39,798 nt of DNA from an uncultured Gammaproteobacteria bacterium. GTDB taxonomy: Bacteria; Pseudomonadota; Gammaproteobacteria; Pseudomonadales; Azotimanducaceae. Below, in pieces: positions 26,240 to 36,243 of this stretch. Location of the stretch: the NCBI GenBank assembly GCA_913050215.1, contig CAJXBG010000023.1, positions 1 through 39,798 on the forward strand. The letters run 5' to 3'. The translations under genes and the position numbers were made by a program. Numbering within the stretch: position 1 is the stretch's first letter; each line of letters starts with the position of its first letter. The notes below the pieces were generated by a model that worked only from the letters and a program-made list of their open reading frames with translations, made no database searches and was not told the DNA's origin.

Positions 26240-27397
26240 ATGTTTAAACTTGTAGATAGCGAGCCACAAAGTGCGGTTATCAAAGTCGTCGGAGTGGGTG
26301 GAGGCGGCGGTAACGCTGTTGAGCACATGGTGCGGCAGGATGTTACGGGTGTTGATTTCATCTGTGCTAACACGGACGCGCAGGCGCTTCATAACCTGTC
26401 GGCTCAAACAAGATTGCAACTTGGTGAGAATATCACCAAAGGGCTTGGTGCTGGCGCGAATCCTGATATGGGTAAGGAAGCTGCGCTTGAAGATAAGGAC
26501 AGAATAGCCGAAGCGCTCAATGGTGCCGACATGGTGTTCATTACTGCTGGTATGGGTGGTGGAACGGGCACGGGTGCCGCGCCGATAGTCGCGGAAATTG
26601 CCCGCGGCATGAATATTCTGACGGTTGCTGTTGTGACTAAGCCCTTTGTGTTCGAAGGCAAGAAGCGCATGGCATTGGCTGAAGCTGGTATAGCAGAACT
26701 GTCACGCCATGTTGACTCACTCATTACAATTCCCAATGAGAAACTGCTCTCAATTATGGGGTCCGATGCGCCGTTGTTACAGGCTTTCGGAAATGTCGAT
26801 GATGTACTTTTGGGCGCGGTCCAGGGTATTGCCGATCTGATTATCAGACCGGGCATGATTAATGTTGACTTTGCTGATGTCAGAACCGTTATGTCGGAGA
26901 TGGGTATGGCAATGATGGGTAGCGGTAAGGCGAGCGGTGATTGCCGAGCGCGAGATGCAGCAGAGGCTGCTATCCACAGTCCGTTACTCGACGATGTTGA
27001 CTTCAATGGTGCCAGAGGCATTTTGGTGAATATTGCCGCAGGCATTGATATTTCACTTGGTGAGTTCGCCGAAGTTGGATCGACGGTTGAAGAATTTGCC
27101 TCCGAAAATGCAACGGTCGTTGTTGGTACTGTTATTGATCCGGAAATGGGGGATGAATTGCGGGTAACAGTGGTAGCAACGGGTTTAGGTAGACCTGAGC
27201 TTGAGGTCCCACGAACAATTGTTGATAACACTAAGAAGAAAGTTGCCGGAGATGGCGCTGTCGACTACAGTGATTTCGATAAGCCAACGGCATTGCGAAA
27301 AGCAGCGATAGAAGGCCGAGCCGAGCAGGCCCTCGATTCTGAAAAGGATCTGGATTATCTCGATATTCCAGCATTCCTGCGGAGTCAGGCTGACTAG
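26240..27397 (+). CDS. ftsZ: Cell division GTPase FtsZ
   Basis: Tubulin-like GTPase that forms the Z ring. GTP-binding signature GGGTGTG at residues 106-112; T7-loop region NVDFADVRTVM; C-terminal interaction peptide LDIPAFLRSQAD, which binds FtsA and ZipA. The start is ATG 26240, with GGGAGGG at 26227-26233; a TTG six bases upstream is in frame but less likely. 385 residues, with a rather short C-terminal linker. End of the dcw cluster. Confidence 0.99.
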   Translation: MFKLVDSEPQSAVIKVVGVGGGGGNAVEHMVRQDVTGVDFICANTDAQALHNLSAQTRLQLGENITKGLGAGANPDMGKEAALEDKDRIAEALNGADMVFITAGMGGGTGTGAAPIVAEIARGMNILTVAVVTKPFVFEGKKRMALAEAGIAELSRHVDSLITIPNEKLLSIMGSDAPLLQAFGNVDDVLLGAVQGIADLIIRPGMINVDFADVRTVMSEMGMAMMGSGKASGDCRARDAAEAAIHSPLLDDVDFNGARGILVNIAAGIDISLGEFAEVGSTVEEFASENATVVVGTVIDPEMGDELRVTVVATGLGRPELEVPRTIVDNTKKKVAGDGAVDYSDFDKPTALRKAAIEGRAEQALDSEKDLDYLDIPAFLRSQAD

Positions 27398-27427
27398 AAG
27401 GAGCGATTCTACGTAGTTAGGTAAAAA

Positions 27428-27457
27428 GTGACGTGTTATTGAAACTATTCGGATAAT
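27428..27457 (+). promoter_or_regulatory. Candidate lpxC promoter
   Basis: GTGACG (27428-27433) and GATAAT (27452-27457, 5 of 6 to consensus), 18 nt apart, in the 233-nt ftsZ-lpxC gap. A palindrome ACATCA-CT-TGATGT lies downstream at 27512-27525. lpxC commonly has its own promoter; this one is inferred from hexamers only. Confidence 0.4.
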
Positions 27458-27630
27458 TTGGGGTCATAAGTTGATCACCGTTGATGTCCGGTACCTGCTT
27501 AGCGTGTACAGACATCACTTGATGTGTGCCAGTACTCGCCCCAGATGTATTTGTCTGGAGTAAAGATAGGCTTTTTGGTAATATTCGCGCCGCTTTTTCT
27601 GGAACCTGCAGCAGGACAACAACAAGAATA

Positions 27631-28545
27631 ATGATCTATCAAAGAACGTTGAGAAATGTCATCCGGGCAACCGGAATCGGTCTACATACCGGTGAGAAAG
27701 TATATTTAACCCTCCGACCTGCACCTGTCGATACTGGTGTCGTATTTGTCAGGATTGATCTTGATGAGGCGATCGAAATACCAGCATTAACAGAATATGT
27801 AGGTGATACTACTCTGGCAACAACGATCACTAAGGACAATCACGGCATTTCGACGATCGAGCATCTAATGGCCGCTTTTAGTGGGCTGGGTATTGATAAT
27901 GCCTATGTCGAGGTCAGTGGTCCGGAAATGCCGATTATGGACGGTAGTGCTGCTACTTTTGTGTTCCTCATCCAGTCTGCGGGTATCGAAAATCAGTCTG
28001 CGCATAAAAAGTTTTTGAGAATAAAAAAGAAGATTGAGGTCTGTGATCCAGTAGCAGGCGCCTGGTCGGCAAAAATAGAGCCTTTCGATGGATTTAAGGT
28101 GAACCACACTATTGTGTACGACAACCCTGTCATCAAGGAACAGCGTGCGAGCATCAATTTTTCAACTACCTCCTTCGTCAAAGAAGTCAGTCGCGCCCGA
28201 ACATTTGGTTTGATGCAAGATTTTGAACATCTGCGCGAGCGCAACCTCGCCCAGGGTGGGAGCATGGATAATGCCGTGGTTGTAGACGAATTCAGAGTGC
28301 TTAATGATGATGGTCTTCGTCACGAGGACGAATTCGTCAGACACAAGATCCTCGATGCTATTGGCGATCTTTATGTCTTGGGACACAGTATCATTGGTGA
28401 GTTCACTGGCCACAAGTCAGGCCACACAAGTAATCATGCGCTCCGAAGAGCGCTCTTGGAGGAGGTAGATGCCTGGGATATCGTGACGTTTGATAAACCT
28501 GAAAAACTACCAATGTCCTACGCCACGCCTGTTCTGGCTGAATAG
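27631..28545 (+). CDS. lpxC: UDP-3-O-acyl-N-acetylglucosamine deacetylase LpxC
   Basis: Zinc deacetylase for the committed step of lipid A synthesis. The start at ATG 27631 gives the family N terminus [21 protein letters not shown]; a longer upstream reading frame (from 27526) adds 35 unrelated residues and is rejected. The zinc and catalytic motifs are visible: IEHLMAA with E77-H78, [13 protein letters not shown], and [11 protein letters not shown]. 304 residues, normal. It stands between ftsZ and dciA, as in pseudomonads, and should be a target of FtsH-type turnover. Confidence 0.98.
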   Translation: MIYQRTLRNVIRATGIGLHTGEKVYLTLRPAPVDTGVVFVRIDLDEAIEIPALTEYVGDTTLATTITKDNHGISTIEHLMAAFSGLGIDNAYVEVSGPEMPIMDGSAATFVFLIQSAGIENQSAHKKFLRIKKKIEVCDPVAGAWSAKIEPFDGFKVNHTIVYDNPVIKEQRASINFSTTSFVKEVSRARTFGLMQDFEHLRERNLAQGGSMDNAVVVDEFRVLNDDGLRHEDEFVRHKILDAIGDLYVLGHSIIGEFTGHKSGHTSNHALRRALLEEVDAWDIVTFDKPEKLPMSYATPVLAE

Positions 28546-28594
28546 AGACCAAAAGTCGCCAAAATAACGACTGAAATCAAGCGTCAACCAAGTT

Positions 28595-29068
28595 TTACGT
28601 CTCACCGCGTCTGGAAAGCCTAATTAGCGCTTTGCGCAGAGGTTCATCTTCTATATATTGAGCGGTTTCAGCGATAAGGCGCGCGGTCTCCGGAGACGGA
28701 GCAATGGCGGACCTTTTGGGCGCGGTAGGCAGTTTGTAATTGGGCGAAACCGTCACCTTGATTTGCATGATTTGGAGCACTTCTCTGCGATTATGTGATC
28801 CAGCACCAGGCAGAGGCATCTGTTCTAATGCAGCCTTTATAGCTTTTTGGCGATATCTGAGTCGGGTGGCCAAGGACGCCGATGGTGTGATGAGATGGAG
28901 TATTCCCTCGGAGAGTGAAGCAACGTAAACTTCACCTGGGAAGGTTTGTCTCAAGGCGTTCTGAAGCTTTACAAGGTCCTGGGATTTGGAGAAGATCCTG
29001 TTCAGACGGGACCTCGGCCTGCTGAATATTTGGGCTGGGTCTTTGAAGTATTTTTGTTTGCGAGCCAT
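28595..29068 (-). CDS. dciA: DUF721 protein, DciA-like helicase operator
   Basis: 157-residue basic protein with a DUF721 domain in its N-terminal two thirds (about residues 15-105: LNRIFSKSQDLVKLQNALRQ, VYVASLSEGILHLITPSASLATRLRYRQKAI). DciA is the ancestral factor that helps load the replicative helicase DnaB in bacteria lacking DnaC. The gene lies between lpxC and a peptidase-secA pair on the opposite strand, the same place as in Pseudomonas. The C-terminal part (SPETARLIAETAQYIEDEPL) is helical. Family call good; function by family and synteny. Confidence 0.85.
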   Translation of the reverse strand: MARKQKYFKDPAQIFSRPRSRLNRIFSKSQDLVKLQNALRQTFPGEVYVASLSEGILHLITPSASLATRLRYRQKAIKAALEQMPLPGAGSHNRREVLQIMQIKVTVSPNYKLPTAPKRSAIAPSPETARLIAETAQYIEDEPLRKALIRLSRRGET

Positions 29069-29151
29069 CTTGAGGGCTGAACCTGCATGATAAAAAGAAT
29101 AGGTTTACAACGTACTTTGATACATCCGATTGGATATAGTAACCGAAATTT

Positions 29152-30075
29152 ATGAAGTTCATCATAGTTGATAATAATTCGGGCAAGGCTAGGTCATTTA
29201 CGGCCAATGGCTTTCTGCTGGGTCTGACTTTTTTGAGTCTGATCGGTTTTCCGACCGCAGCTGGTTACTTGTCCTATCGTCATGGCATGGGTGAGGCTGC
29301 TCTCACAAATGAGATGGTCGGCAAATGGCGACTGGTTTTAAAAGACCAGGAACAGCAAATAGAAGATGCAAAACGCGATGCGGAGGACAACCTAGAAGCT
29401 TCCGCACTGCGCCTCGCCCAGTTGCAAGCGCGAATAGTCAGACTGGATGCCCTAGGTGAGCGACTCACGGACGTTGCAGGCATTGAAGAGGGGGAATTCG
29501 ACTTCTCAAGCCCGCCACCCATGGGGGGACCAGAAGTTAAAGATACCTCCTCTGCTCGCGGAGCGCCAAACTATCTGAGAGAGCTCAGTCGTCTTGCCGA
29601 TGATATTAACAGCCGTGAGCAACAGCTAAGCGTACTCGAAACCCTGTTTGTTAATCGAAATATCCAGAATGAAGTATTCATCGCTGGTAGACCTGTGAAA
29701 AAAGGCTGGATGTCGTCCAGGTTTGGTATGAGAGTTGACCCCATAACCGGCAAAAGGGCCTTTCACAACGGCGTTGATTTTGCAGGTAAACTTGGGGCTG
29801 ACGTTGTTGCTGTCGCCGCTGGCGTGGTTGTTTATGCCGATGCGCGTAGCGGATATGGCGAGATGGTTGAAATAAACCATGGCGGAGGCTTTTCTACCCG
29901 CTACGGTCACCACGACAAGTTAATCGTCAAAGTGGGTGACATTGTAAAAAAAGGACAGGTCGTTGGTAAAATGGGCAGTAGCGGTCGTTCGACCGGTCCA
30001 CACGTACACTACGAGGTCTATAAAAATGGCCGGGTAGTTGATCCATCCTCCTATGTTCAACGCGCAAGCCGCTGA
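29152..30075 (+). CDS. M23-family peptidoglycan endopeptidase
   Basis: Membrane-anchored LytM/M23 zinc peptidase. N-terminal hydrophobic segment (GFLLGLTFLSLIGFPTAAGY), a coiled-coil of about residues 60-110 rich in Glu, Gln and Ala, then the M23 domain from KGWMSSRFGMRVDP onward. Zinc ligands are complete: H-x-x-x-D in FHNGVDFA and H-x-H in GPHVHYEV. It therefore looks catalytically active rather than a degenerate EnvC/NlpD-type activator. It probably cleaves peptide cross-links in the periplasm. It lies divergent from dciA and upstream of secA; no specific symbol is justified. Confidence 0.93.
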   Translation: MKFIIVDNNSGKARSFTANGFLLGLTFLSLIGFPTAAGYLSYRHGMGEAALTNEMVGKWRLVLKDQEQQIEDAKRDAEDNLEASALRLAQLQARIVRLDALGERLTDVAGIEEGEFDFSSPPPMGGPEVKDTSSARGAPNYLRELSRLADDINSREQQLSVLETLFVNRNIQNEVFIAGRPVKKGWMSSRFGMRVDPITGKRAFHNGVDFAGKLGADVVAVAAGVVVYADARSGYGEMVEINHGGGFSTRYGHHDKLIVKVGDIVKKGQVVGKMGSSGRSTGPHVHYEVYKNGRVVDPSSYVQRASR

Positions 30076-30104
30076 CCCTCATCATAAATAGGAGATCTTC
30101 TTTT

Positions 30105-30238
30105 CAGGAGACTCCGTACCCCATGTATTCCATACCTGATCACGGAAAGATGCCCCGGTATGGTCGATGCACTTCTTTGTGACGGCGGAATATCGAATAC
30201 CTTCACTTTTATTAGATTCAGGGCTTCCAACGGGAAGC
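30105..30238 (+). promoter_or_regulatory. secA 5' region with two hairpins
   Basis: The 179-nt gap before secA holds CCATACC/GGTATGG (30130-30136/30157-30163) and a compact hairpin GCTTCC-AACG-GGAAGC (30223-30238) just upstream of the secA Shine-Dalgarno. A 19-codon ORF (30123-30182) with AGGAG twelve bases upstream overlaps the first stem. There is no secM-like gene with a signal peptide. A regulatory role is possible but not shown. Confidence 0.3.
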
Positions 30239-30254
30239 AAAAGAGATAGCTGAA

Positions 30255-33002
30255 ATGGCCCTTAAAATATTAAGCAAAGTGTTCGGAAGCAAGAATGATC
30301 GCGAACTTAAACGAATGGAGAAAGTTGTTAAGAAAATTAACAGCTATGAGGAGAATCTCGAAACACTGAGCGATCAGCAGCTCAAAGACAAGCGCGCTGA
30401 ATATCAGCAAAGGATGGATGCTGGAGAGACCCTAGACGTTATTTTGCCGGAGGCTTTTGCGACCGTAAGGGAGGCTGGAAGGCGTGCGCTTGGACTGCGT
30501 ATATTTGACGTTCAAATGATAGGCGGCGTAGTGCTGCACGAAGGTAAAATTGCCGAAATGCGAACGGGTGAGGGCAAAACCCTTGTCGCGACGCTCCCAC
30601 TCTATCTTAATGCGATATCTGGCAACGGCGTTCACCTGGTCACCGTTAATGATTATCTTGCAAAATGGGGTGCCGAGTGGATGGGCGCGGTATTCCGTCA
30701 GCTGGGTATGACCGTGGGTGTTGTCTACGCAGGTCAGTCAGGTGACGAAAAGCATGCAGCTTATCAATGCGATGTAACCTACGGCACGAATAATGAATTC
30801 GGATTTGATTATTTGCGCGACAACATGGCGTTCAATGCAACCGAAAGGACACAACGTCCGCTGAATTTTGCCATCGTTGATGAGGTTGATTCGATTCTGA
30901 TCGATGAGGCGAGAACGCCTTTAATCATATCTGGCGGCGTTGAAAACTCCTCGGAATTGTATCGGGCGATCAATCAAATCGCCCCACGGCTGAAACGTCA
31001 GGAAAAGACCGCAGAAGATATCGAGAACGATATTGAGCCGCCAGGAGACTACTTCGTTGACGAAAAACAGCGTGATGTTGAGCTGACAGAAGACGGGCAC
31101 TTGCTGGTAGAGAGCCTGCTGGTTAAACACGGTCTATTAAAAGAAGGCGACTCGCTATACGGCACCACAAATCTTACCTTGTTGCACCATATTCATTCCG
31201 CGCTAAAAGCACACTGCCTGTTTCAAAAAGATGTTGAGTACATTGTGCAGGACAACGAAATTGTTATTGTTGACGAGCATACTGGTCGAACTATGCCTGG
31301 CAGACGATGGTCCGGTGGTATCCATCAGGCTATCGAAGCAAAAGAAAATGTGGCCATAACCAATGAAAGTCAAACGCTTGCCTCCACGACTTTTCAAAAT
31401 TACTTTCGTTTATACAACAAACTTGCTGGCATGACCGGCACGGCTGATACAGAAGCGTTCGAGTTTAAGCAGATTTATGGTTTGGATGTTGTCGTAATCC
31501 CCACTAACATTGAAATGATAAGGGATGATAAGAATGATCTGATGTTCTTGACGCTGGCGGAGAAGTACGATGCCATTGTTGATGAGATTCAGGAATTCAC
31601 CGGTAACGGGGCTCCTGTTCTGGTTGGTACCGCGTCAGTTGAGTCTTCAGAAGTGTTGTCTACGCTATTGAAGAAGAAGAAAATCAAACACAATGTGTTG
31701 AACGCGAAGTTTCACGAGAAGGAAGCTGAAATTATCGCCCAAGCGGGAAGGCCGGGAACCGTGACTATCGCCACGAATATGGCTGGTCGGGGTACAGACA
31801 TCATTTTAGGCGGTAACTGGGAAATTGAGGCTGCCAAACTAAGAGATCCTTCCGAAGTAAAAATTGAAGCGCTGAAGTCTGAATGGCAAGCGAGTCATGA
31901 TGCGGTATTGGCCGCGGGTGGACTGCATGTTCTTGGAACCGAACGCCACGAGAGCCGAAGGATTGATAATCAGCTAAGAGGACGAGCCGGTCGACAGGGT
32001 GACCCGGGTGTATCGCGTTTCTACTTATCTTTGGATGATAACCTTCTTCGGATTTTCGCCTCAGATAAGGTGAAAGGATTGATGAAGTCCTTGGGTATGG
32101 AGAAAGGCGAAGCCATAGAGCATCGCATGGTAAATAACGCCATCGAGAAGGCGCAGAGAAAAGTTGAAACGCGTAACTTCGATATTCGAAAGCAACTGCT
32201 CGAATACGATGACGTTGCAAATGACCAGCGCCAGATGATTTACGGACAACGTAATGAATTGATGGCAACCAACGATGTGTCTGAGACGATCAATGCGCTT
32301 TGGGACGATGTTATCTCTGAGGTGATTAGCGGCTATGTGCCACCCCAAAGCTTGGAGGAACAGTGGGACATTCCTGGTCTTGAAACGTCTTTAAATACTG
32401 AATTCAATATCAAACTGCCTATTTCAAAGTGGTTGCAAGAAGATGATGACATGCACGAGGAATCAATGCGTGATCGTATCGTCTACGAAATCAAAGAAGA
32501 TTATCGAAAGAAAGAAGAACAAATCGGTGACGATATTCGAATATTTGAAAAGCAGATTATGCTCCAAATACTCGATACGCAATGGAAAGAACACCTCGCC
32601 GCAATGGATTATTTGCGGCAGGGTATTAATCTTCGTGCCTATGCCCAAAAACAGCCCAAACAGGAATACAAGCGTGAATCATTCGAGCTGTTTGAAGAGC
32701 TGCTTCATAATGTAAAATTTGAAGTTATACGCTTTCTCGCAAGAGTTCAGTTTCAGCCCTCTGACGATGTCGAAGCGATGGAACGCAAGCGTAGAGAAGC
32801 AGAAGCTAAAACTTCAATGAACTTCCAGAAGAGCGATGCCGGTGCGATGGACTCACCTGGGTCTACCCAAGGAGCCGGTCTGCAACAGGGTGGTACCGCC
32901 CAGGCGCCCTTCATTCGGCAGGAAAAGAAGGTTGGCCGTAACGAACCCTGTCCTTGTGGTTCAGGTAAAAAATACAAGTCCTGTCACGGAAAATTGTCAT
33001 AG
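30255..33002 (+). CDS. secA: Preprotein translocase ATPase SecA
   Basis: Motor ATPase of the Sec pathway, driving unfolded proteins through SecYEG. 915 residues, full length. Walker A GEGKT at residues 105-109; [19 protein letters not shown] (motif II region with Walker B); the second nucleotide-binding domain around [11 protein letters not shown] and [10 protein letters not shown]; helical scaffold; C-terminal zinc SEC-C motif [14 protein letters not shown], which binds SecB and ribosomes. A Gly/Gln-rich linker precedes that tail. AAGAG lies before the ATG. Followed by argJ after 51 nt. Confidence 0.99.
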   Translation: MALKILSKVFGSKNDRELKRMEKVVKKINSYEENLETLSDQQLKDKRAEYQQRMDAGETLDVILPEAFATVREAGRRALGLRIFDVQMIGGVVLHEGKIAEMRTGEGKTLVATLPLYLNAISGNGVHLVTVNDYLAKWGAEWMGAVFRQLGMTVGVVYAGQSGDEKHAAYQCDVTYGTNNEFGFDYLRDNMAFNATERTQRPLNFAIVDEVDSILIDEARTPLIISGGVENSSELYRAINQIAPRLKRQEKTAEDIENDIEPPGDYFVDEKQRDVELTEDGHLLVESLLVKHGLLKEGDSLYGTTNLTLLHHIHSALKAHCLFQKDVEYIVQDNEIVIVDEHTGRTMPGRRWSGGIHQAIEAKENVAITNESQTLASTTFQNYFRLYNKLAGMTGTADTEAFEFKQIYGLDVVVIPTNIEMIRDDKNDLMFLTLAEKYDAIVDEIQEFTGNGAPVLVGTASVESSEVLSTLLKKKKIKHNVLNAKFHEKEAEIIAQAGRPGTVTIATNMAGRGTDIILGGNWEIEAAKLRDPSEVKIEALKSEWQASHDAVLAAGGLHVLGTERHESRRIDNQLRGRAGRQGDPGVSRFYLSLDDNLLRIFASDKVKGLMKSLGMEKGEAIEHRMVNNAIEKAQRKVETRNFDIRKQLLEYDDVANDQRQMIYGQRNELMATNDVSETINALWDDVISEVISGYVPPQSLEEQWDIPGLETSLNTEFNIKLPISKWLQEDDDMHEESMRDRIVYEIKEDYRKKEEQIGDDIRIFEKQIMLQILDTQWKEHLAAMDYLRQGINLRAYAQKQPKQEYKRESFELFEELLHNVKFEVIRFLARVQFQPSDDVEAMERKRREAEAKTSMNFQKSDAGAMDSPGSTQGAGLQQGGTAQAPFIRQEKKVGRNEPCPCGSGKKYKSCHGKLS

Positions 33003-33053
33003 CAAGTAGAGCACAAAGAACTCTCTGACCAACATCAGTTTAGGAGCATAGTA

Positions 33054-34274
33054 GTGGCAGTAGGTAGCTTTTCACGCGAGTTCAATGTGGTTCCGGGCGT
33101 AAGACTCTCTGCTTGTGGCTGTGGTATTAAAGGCAACACTGAAAATCAAGATGTTGCTGATTTGGTCCTCTTTGAGTTTGTCGATACAACGATAACAGTA
33201 GGCATTTTTACTAAGAGCTTATTTGCTGCTGCACCGGTTGAGGTCGGCAAAAGACATCTGAACGTGACTAATCCGACGCGTTTTCTAGTTAACAGCGGCA
33301 ATGCCAATGCCGGTGTTGGTGAAGCTGGTATCGGCGATGCTTTGGTTTGTTGTAAAGCGGTTTCGCAGGTGTCGGGGATTCCTCCCGAGGCGGTGATACC
33401 TTTTTCTACCGGCGTCATTGGAGAGAGGCTGCCCGTGGAGAAAATAACCGGCGCGCTGGACGAGTTAACCAAAGGGTTAGCAGAAGAGAATTGGCTAGAA
33501 GCTGCACATGGCATTATGACAACAGATACTGAGCCAAAAATAGCAACGCGCCAGAGAACAATTAATGGTGAGGTGGTGACGGTTACGGGTATTGCCAAAG
33601 GTTCAGGGATGATACAGCCAAATATGGCGACGATGCTGAGCTACATCGCGAGTGATGTAACAGCAACGAAGGCAACGTTAAAAGCATGTCTTCTAGCGGC
33701 TGGTGATCGGTCGTTCAATCGGATCACAGTAGATAGTGATACTTCAACTAATGACTCGTGTATGTTGAGTGCAACGGGTGTGTCCGCTGTAGACATAGAT
33801 GTTGACGAGCAAGCTCATGAACAGTTTGTTCAGATGCTGAATGAGGTTTGTCTTGAATTAGCTCAAGGAATTATCAGGGATGGTGAGGGTGCTACTAAAT
33901 TTGTGGCGGTGGAAGTCGGCTCAAGCGAGTCCCGCTCAGATTCTTTGAATATTGCCTATGCGATTGCGAATTCTCCATTGATGAAAACGGCGCTTTTCGC
34001 AAGCGATGCTAACTGGGGTCGTTTGGTCATGGCGATAGGCAAGGCGCCGGTGGATATTGACGTGAACAAGCTTGATATATTTTTGGGCGATGTTCAGCTG
34101 ATGACAAAAGGACAAAAAGCACTGGATTACACGGAAAAAGCCGGCAGTGATGTGATGGCAGAAGAAGAGATTCTGATTAGAGTTGAACTCAATGCCGGGA
34201 GTATTCGTGAAACTGTCTGGACGAGTGATTTGTCCCACGAGTACGTTCGAATCAATGCAGAATATCGAACTTAA
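33054..34274 (+). CDS. argJ: Bifunctional ornithine acetyltransferase / N-acetylglutamate synthase ArgJ
   Basis: Arginine-pathway enzyme that recycles the acetyl group from N-acetylornithine to glutamate. It is made as a proenzyme that cleaves itself before a Thr nucleophile; the site is in KGSGMIQPNMATML. Other family parts are NSGNANAG, PFSTGVIGE, TTDTEPK and the C-terminal FASDANWGRLVMAIGKA. GTG start with TAGGAG upstream; 406 residues. The secA-argJ pairing is common in pseudomonad relatives. The next gene on this strand is not mutT. Confidence 0.97.
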   Translation: MAVGSFSREFNVVPGVRLSACGCGIKGNTENQDVADLVLFEFVDTTITVGIFTKSLFAAAPVEVGKRHLNVTNPTRFLVNSGNANAGVGEAGIGDALVCCKAVSQVSGIPPEAVIPFSTGVIGERLPVEKITGALDELTKGLAEENWLEAAHGIMTTDTEPKIATRQRTINGEVVTVTGIAKGSGMIQPNMATMLSYIASDVTATKATLKACLLAAGDRSFNRITVDSDTSTNDSCMLSATGVSAVDIDVDEQAHEQFVQMLNEVCLELAQGIIRDGEGATKFVAVEVGSSESRSDSLNIAYAIANSPLMKTALFASDANWGRLVMAIGKAPVDIDVNKLDIFLGDVQLMTKGQKALDYTEKAGSDVMAEEEILIRVELNAGSIRETVWTSDLSHEYVRINAEYRT

Positions 34275-34405
34275 GGGCATTCAACGGGTAACGCCGACTG
34301 CTCTGTCCGGCAGCGTTTGCACTAGGCGAGAATATTGTCCAGTTTGGCGATTAGTTGGGTTAAACATGTTTTTTAGCGCTGCGATGATCAGCTGAGTGAA
34401 GGGAG

Positions 34406-34597
34406 CTAATCCCGGTCAAGGTCTCTCGCCGTTGTGTCATCATGCTCAGCATCTGAGGGAATGCTTCTCCGACCCTCAGCCCATTCTCCCAAATCAGTGA
34501 GCTTGCAGCGCTCGGAACAAAATGGTCGAAACTGTTGTGAGTCATTCCATGGAACCTTTGTCTTGCACAGAGGACAGTCTACGGTGAGTTTTGTCAT
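34406..34597 (-). CDS. yacG: DNA gyrase inhibitor YacG
   Basis: Tiny zinc protein, 63 residues, with the two-pair Cys motif CPLC and FCSERCKLTDLGEWA. In E. coli YacG binds GyrB and inhibits gyrase. ATG 34597 overlaps the coaE stop as TGATG, which decides the start over a GTG one codon earlier. Last gene of the pilBCD-coaE-yacG unit on the minus strand; the zapD gene found between coaE and yacG in many relatives is absent. Confidence 0.94.
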   Translation of the reverse strand: MTKLTVDCPLCKTKVPWNDSQQFRPFCSERCKLTDLGEWAEGRRSIPSDAEHDDTTARDLDRD

Positions 34598-35238
34598 CAC
34601 GAGTACTCCGCAGCATTACCTGATTCACTGATTTTGCTACTCAGAGCCTGATACAGGCGGTGTAGACGTGACACCTCGTTGGCCAGAAGCGAGATATCGC
34701 CATCGTTATTGATCACGTCGTCGGCGTAGTCCAATCTATCTTGCCGAGTAGGTTGCTTTGCCATAATCGATTTTATTTGTTCCGCTGAATTGTTATCCCG
34801 CTGTATCGCTCTTTCCAACTGGGTCTCGGGCATGACATCTACCACGAGGTTGCGATGAATCAACGGATGCTGTCCGCCTCCGCTGGACAAACACAGGATA
34901 GAGTAGGGTGATATTGATTGTTCCAGCTCCATGATTAACTGATTCATGATGGCGGGAACTGTAACGGATTCAAGCCACCTCAATTTTTGGCTGTTGCTAA
35001 AAACAAGTTCGCGCAGGCGCGCTCGATCAAGCGTTTTGTCTTTGTTGGCTATGCCTTCACCAAAGTAATCTATAATTTTGTTGTATGCCTCGGTCTCTGG
35101 TTCCATCACAGTTCGACTGGCAATGTCAGCGTCCGCTATGGTGATACCTAATTTTGAAAAGTGATTTGACACTGCGGTCTTGCCACTGCCGATTCCGCCA
35201 GTGAGGCCAATGACCAGTTTGTTTTTAGGTGAAGTCAT
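34597..35238 (-). CDS. coaE: Dephospho-CoA kinase CoaE
   Basis: Last step of coenzyme A synthesis, phosphorylating the 3'-hydroxyl of dephospho-CoA. P-loop GGIGSGKT at residues 14-21, followed by the family ADADIASRTVMEP and an adenylate-kinase-like LID region (RLDYADDVINNDG). 213 residues. It lies 33 nt downstream of pilD; the pilD-coaE-yacG order is a standard gammaproteobacterial arrangement. Confidence 0.96.
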   Translation of the reverse strand: MTSPKNKLVIGLTGGIGSGKTAVSNHFSKLGITIADADIASRTVMEPETEAYNKIIDYFGEGIANKDKTLDRARLRELVFSNSQKLRWLESVTVPAIMNQLIMELEQSISPYSILCLSSGGGQHPLIHRNLVVDVMPETQLERAIQRDNNSAEQIKSIMAKQPTRQDRLDYADDVINNDGDISLLANEVSRLHRLYQALSSKISESGNAAEYS

Positions 35239-35271
35239 ATAATCTGTATCTTAAATGTTGTTGCTCAATGG

Positions 35272-36162
35272 TTACATTGCAGCAAATTTCAGGTAAAACA
35301 TGGTGATCTCAGCACCCCAGATCAAGGATATCCAACCTGCGATGGCAAGGTAAGGACCAAAGGGAATCGGTTTGGACTTGTCTCTGCCGAACGCGATTAG
35401 TGCCCCTCCAATCACTGCACCTGCGAGAGATGAAAGAATGATGATCAGAGGTAATGCCTGCCAGCCCATCCAAGCACCAAGTACCGCGAGTAGTTTGAAA
35501 TCGCCGTATCCCATGCCGTCGTAGCCGCGAACAAGTCTGAATAAGGTGTTTACTGACCAAAGGCTGAGATAGCCTGCAATTGCTCCCCAAAAAGCGTATT
35601 CGAATTGAGCGACGATATCAAAAGCATTTACGATTAACCCCAGCCATAGCAGCGGCATGGTAATGTTGTCAGGTAACAATTGTGTATCATAGTCTATCAA
35701 TGAGAGGCAGACCAGTGACCAGGTCAAGATGCAGCATGCCAGGCTTGTCGTGGTCAGTCCGAAGTTGTAAACCACGATAGCGGTTAGTACGCCGGTTAAT
35801 ATCTCTACAACTGGATACCTTGGCGAAATACCTGCCTTGCATGAGGAACACTTGCCGCCAAGAAAAAGGTAACTGAGGACGGGAATGTTTTCCCAAGGCT
35901 TGATGCTGTGCAGGCAATTGGGGCACTGTGAGTTGGGAAATACGAGATTATAGGTTTCAGTTGAATCGTTCCTGGGTGGTTCAGATGCCAGAAATTCATG
36001 CGCCTGCTGATGCCAGTCTCGTTCCAACATAACCGGTAGGCGATGAACGACAACATTCAGGAAGCTACCTATTAGTAGCCCAAAAACACAGCCGATGAGA
36101 ACGCTCAAACCCGGGAATTGCGCGTGGAATAGCACCAGTTGTGTCGAGAGATTATCTATCAT
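35272..36162 (-). CDS. pilD: Prepilin peptidase / N-methyltransferase PilD
   Basis: Inner-membrane aspartyl protease that cleaves type IV prepilin and pseudopilin leaders and methylates the new N-terminal Phe. Several transmembrane helices; a cytoplasmic tetracysteine zinc site, CPNC and CSSC, near residues 80-105; two catalytic Asp regions, LSLIDYDTQLLPD and GYGDFKLLA. 296 residues. Its expected substrate PilA is encoded at the window's end with a matching GFTLIE cleavage site. Confidence 0.96.
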   Translation of the reverse strand: MIDNLSTQLVLFHAQFPGLSVLIGCVFGLLIGSFLNVVVHRLPVMLERDWHQQAHEFLASEPPRNDSTETYNLVFPNSQCPNCLHSIKPWENIPVLSYLFLGGKCSSCKAGISPRYPVVEILTGVLTAIVVYNFGLTTTSLACCILTWSLVCLSLIDYDTQLLPDNITMPLLWLGLIVNAFDIVAQFEYAFWGAIAGYLSLWSVNTLFRLVRGYDGMGYGDFKLLAVLGAWMGWQALPLIIILSSLAGAVIGGALIAFGRDKSKPIPFGPYLAIAGWISLIWGAEITMFYLKFAAM

Positions 36163-36243
36163 CTGTGCTGTCTATCGTGGAGACAGGGTATATTAAAACA
36201 AATGGAGATAAGTTAACAAAAGTCTGCTGCTAAAATTGCTACG

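Noticed and set aside
26404-27231. Long open frame (275 codons) antisense to ftsZ
   Set aside because: Its translation is Ser/Thr/Pro/Ala-rich without family resemblance, as expected from the reverse strand of a codon-biased gene. ftsZ on the plus strand is certain.
27526-27630. N-terminal extension of lpxC by 35 residues
   Set aside because: The LpxC family begins at the M-I-x-Q-R-T-L motif at 27631; the extension is unrelated and lies in the leader.
28555-28573. AGTCG/CGACT hairpin between lpxC and dciA as a bidirectional terminator
   Set aside because: Only five pairs, nine-base loop and no T-run on either strand.
34183-34395. Plus-strand frame after argJ, considered as a mutT remnant
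   Set aside because: No Nudix box or MutT N-terminal pattern in any frame of this gap.
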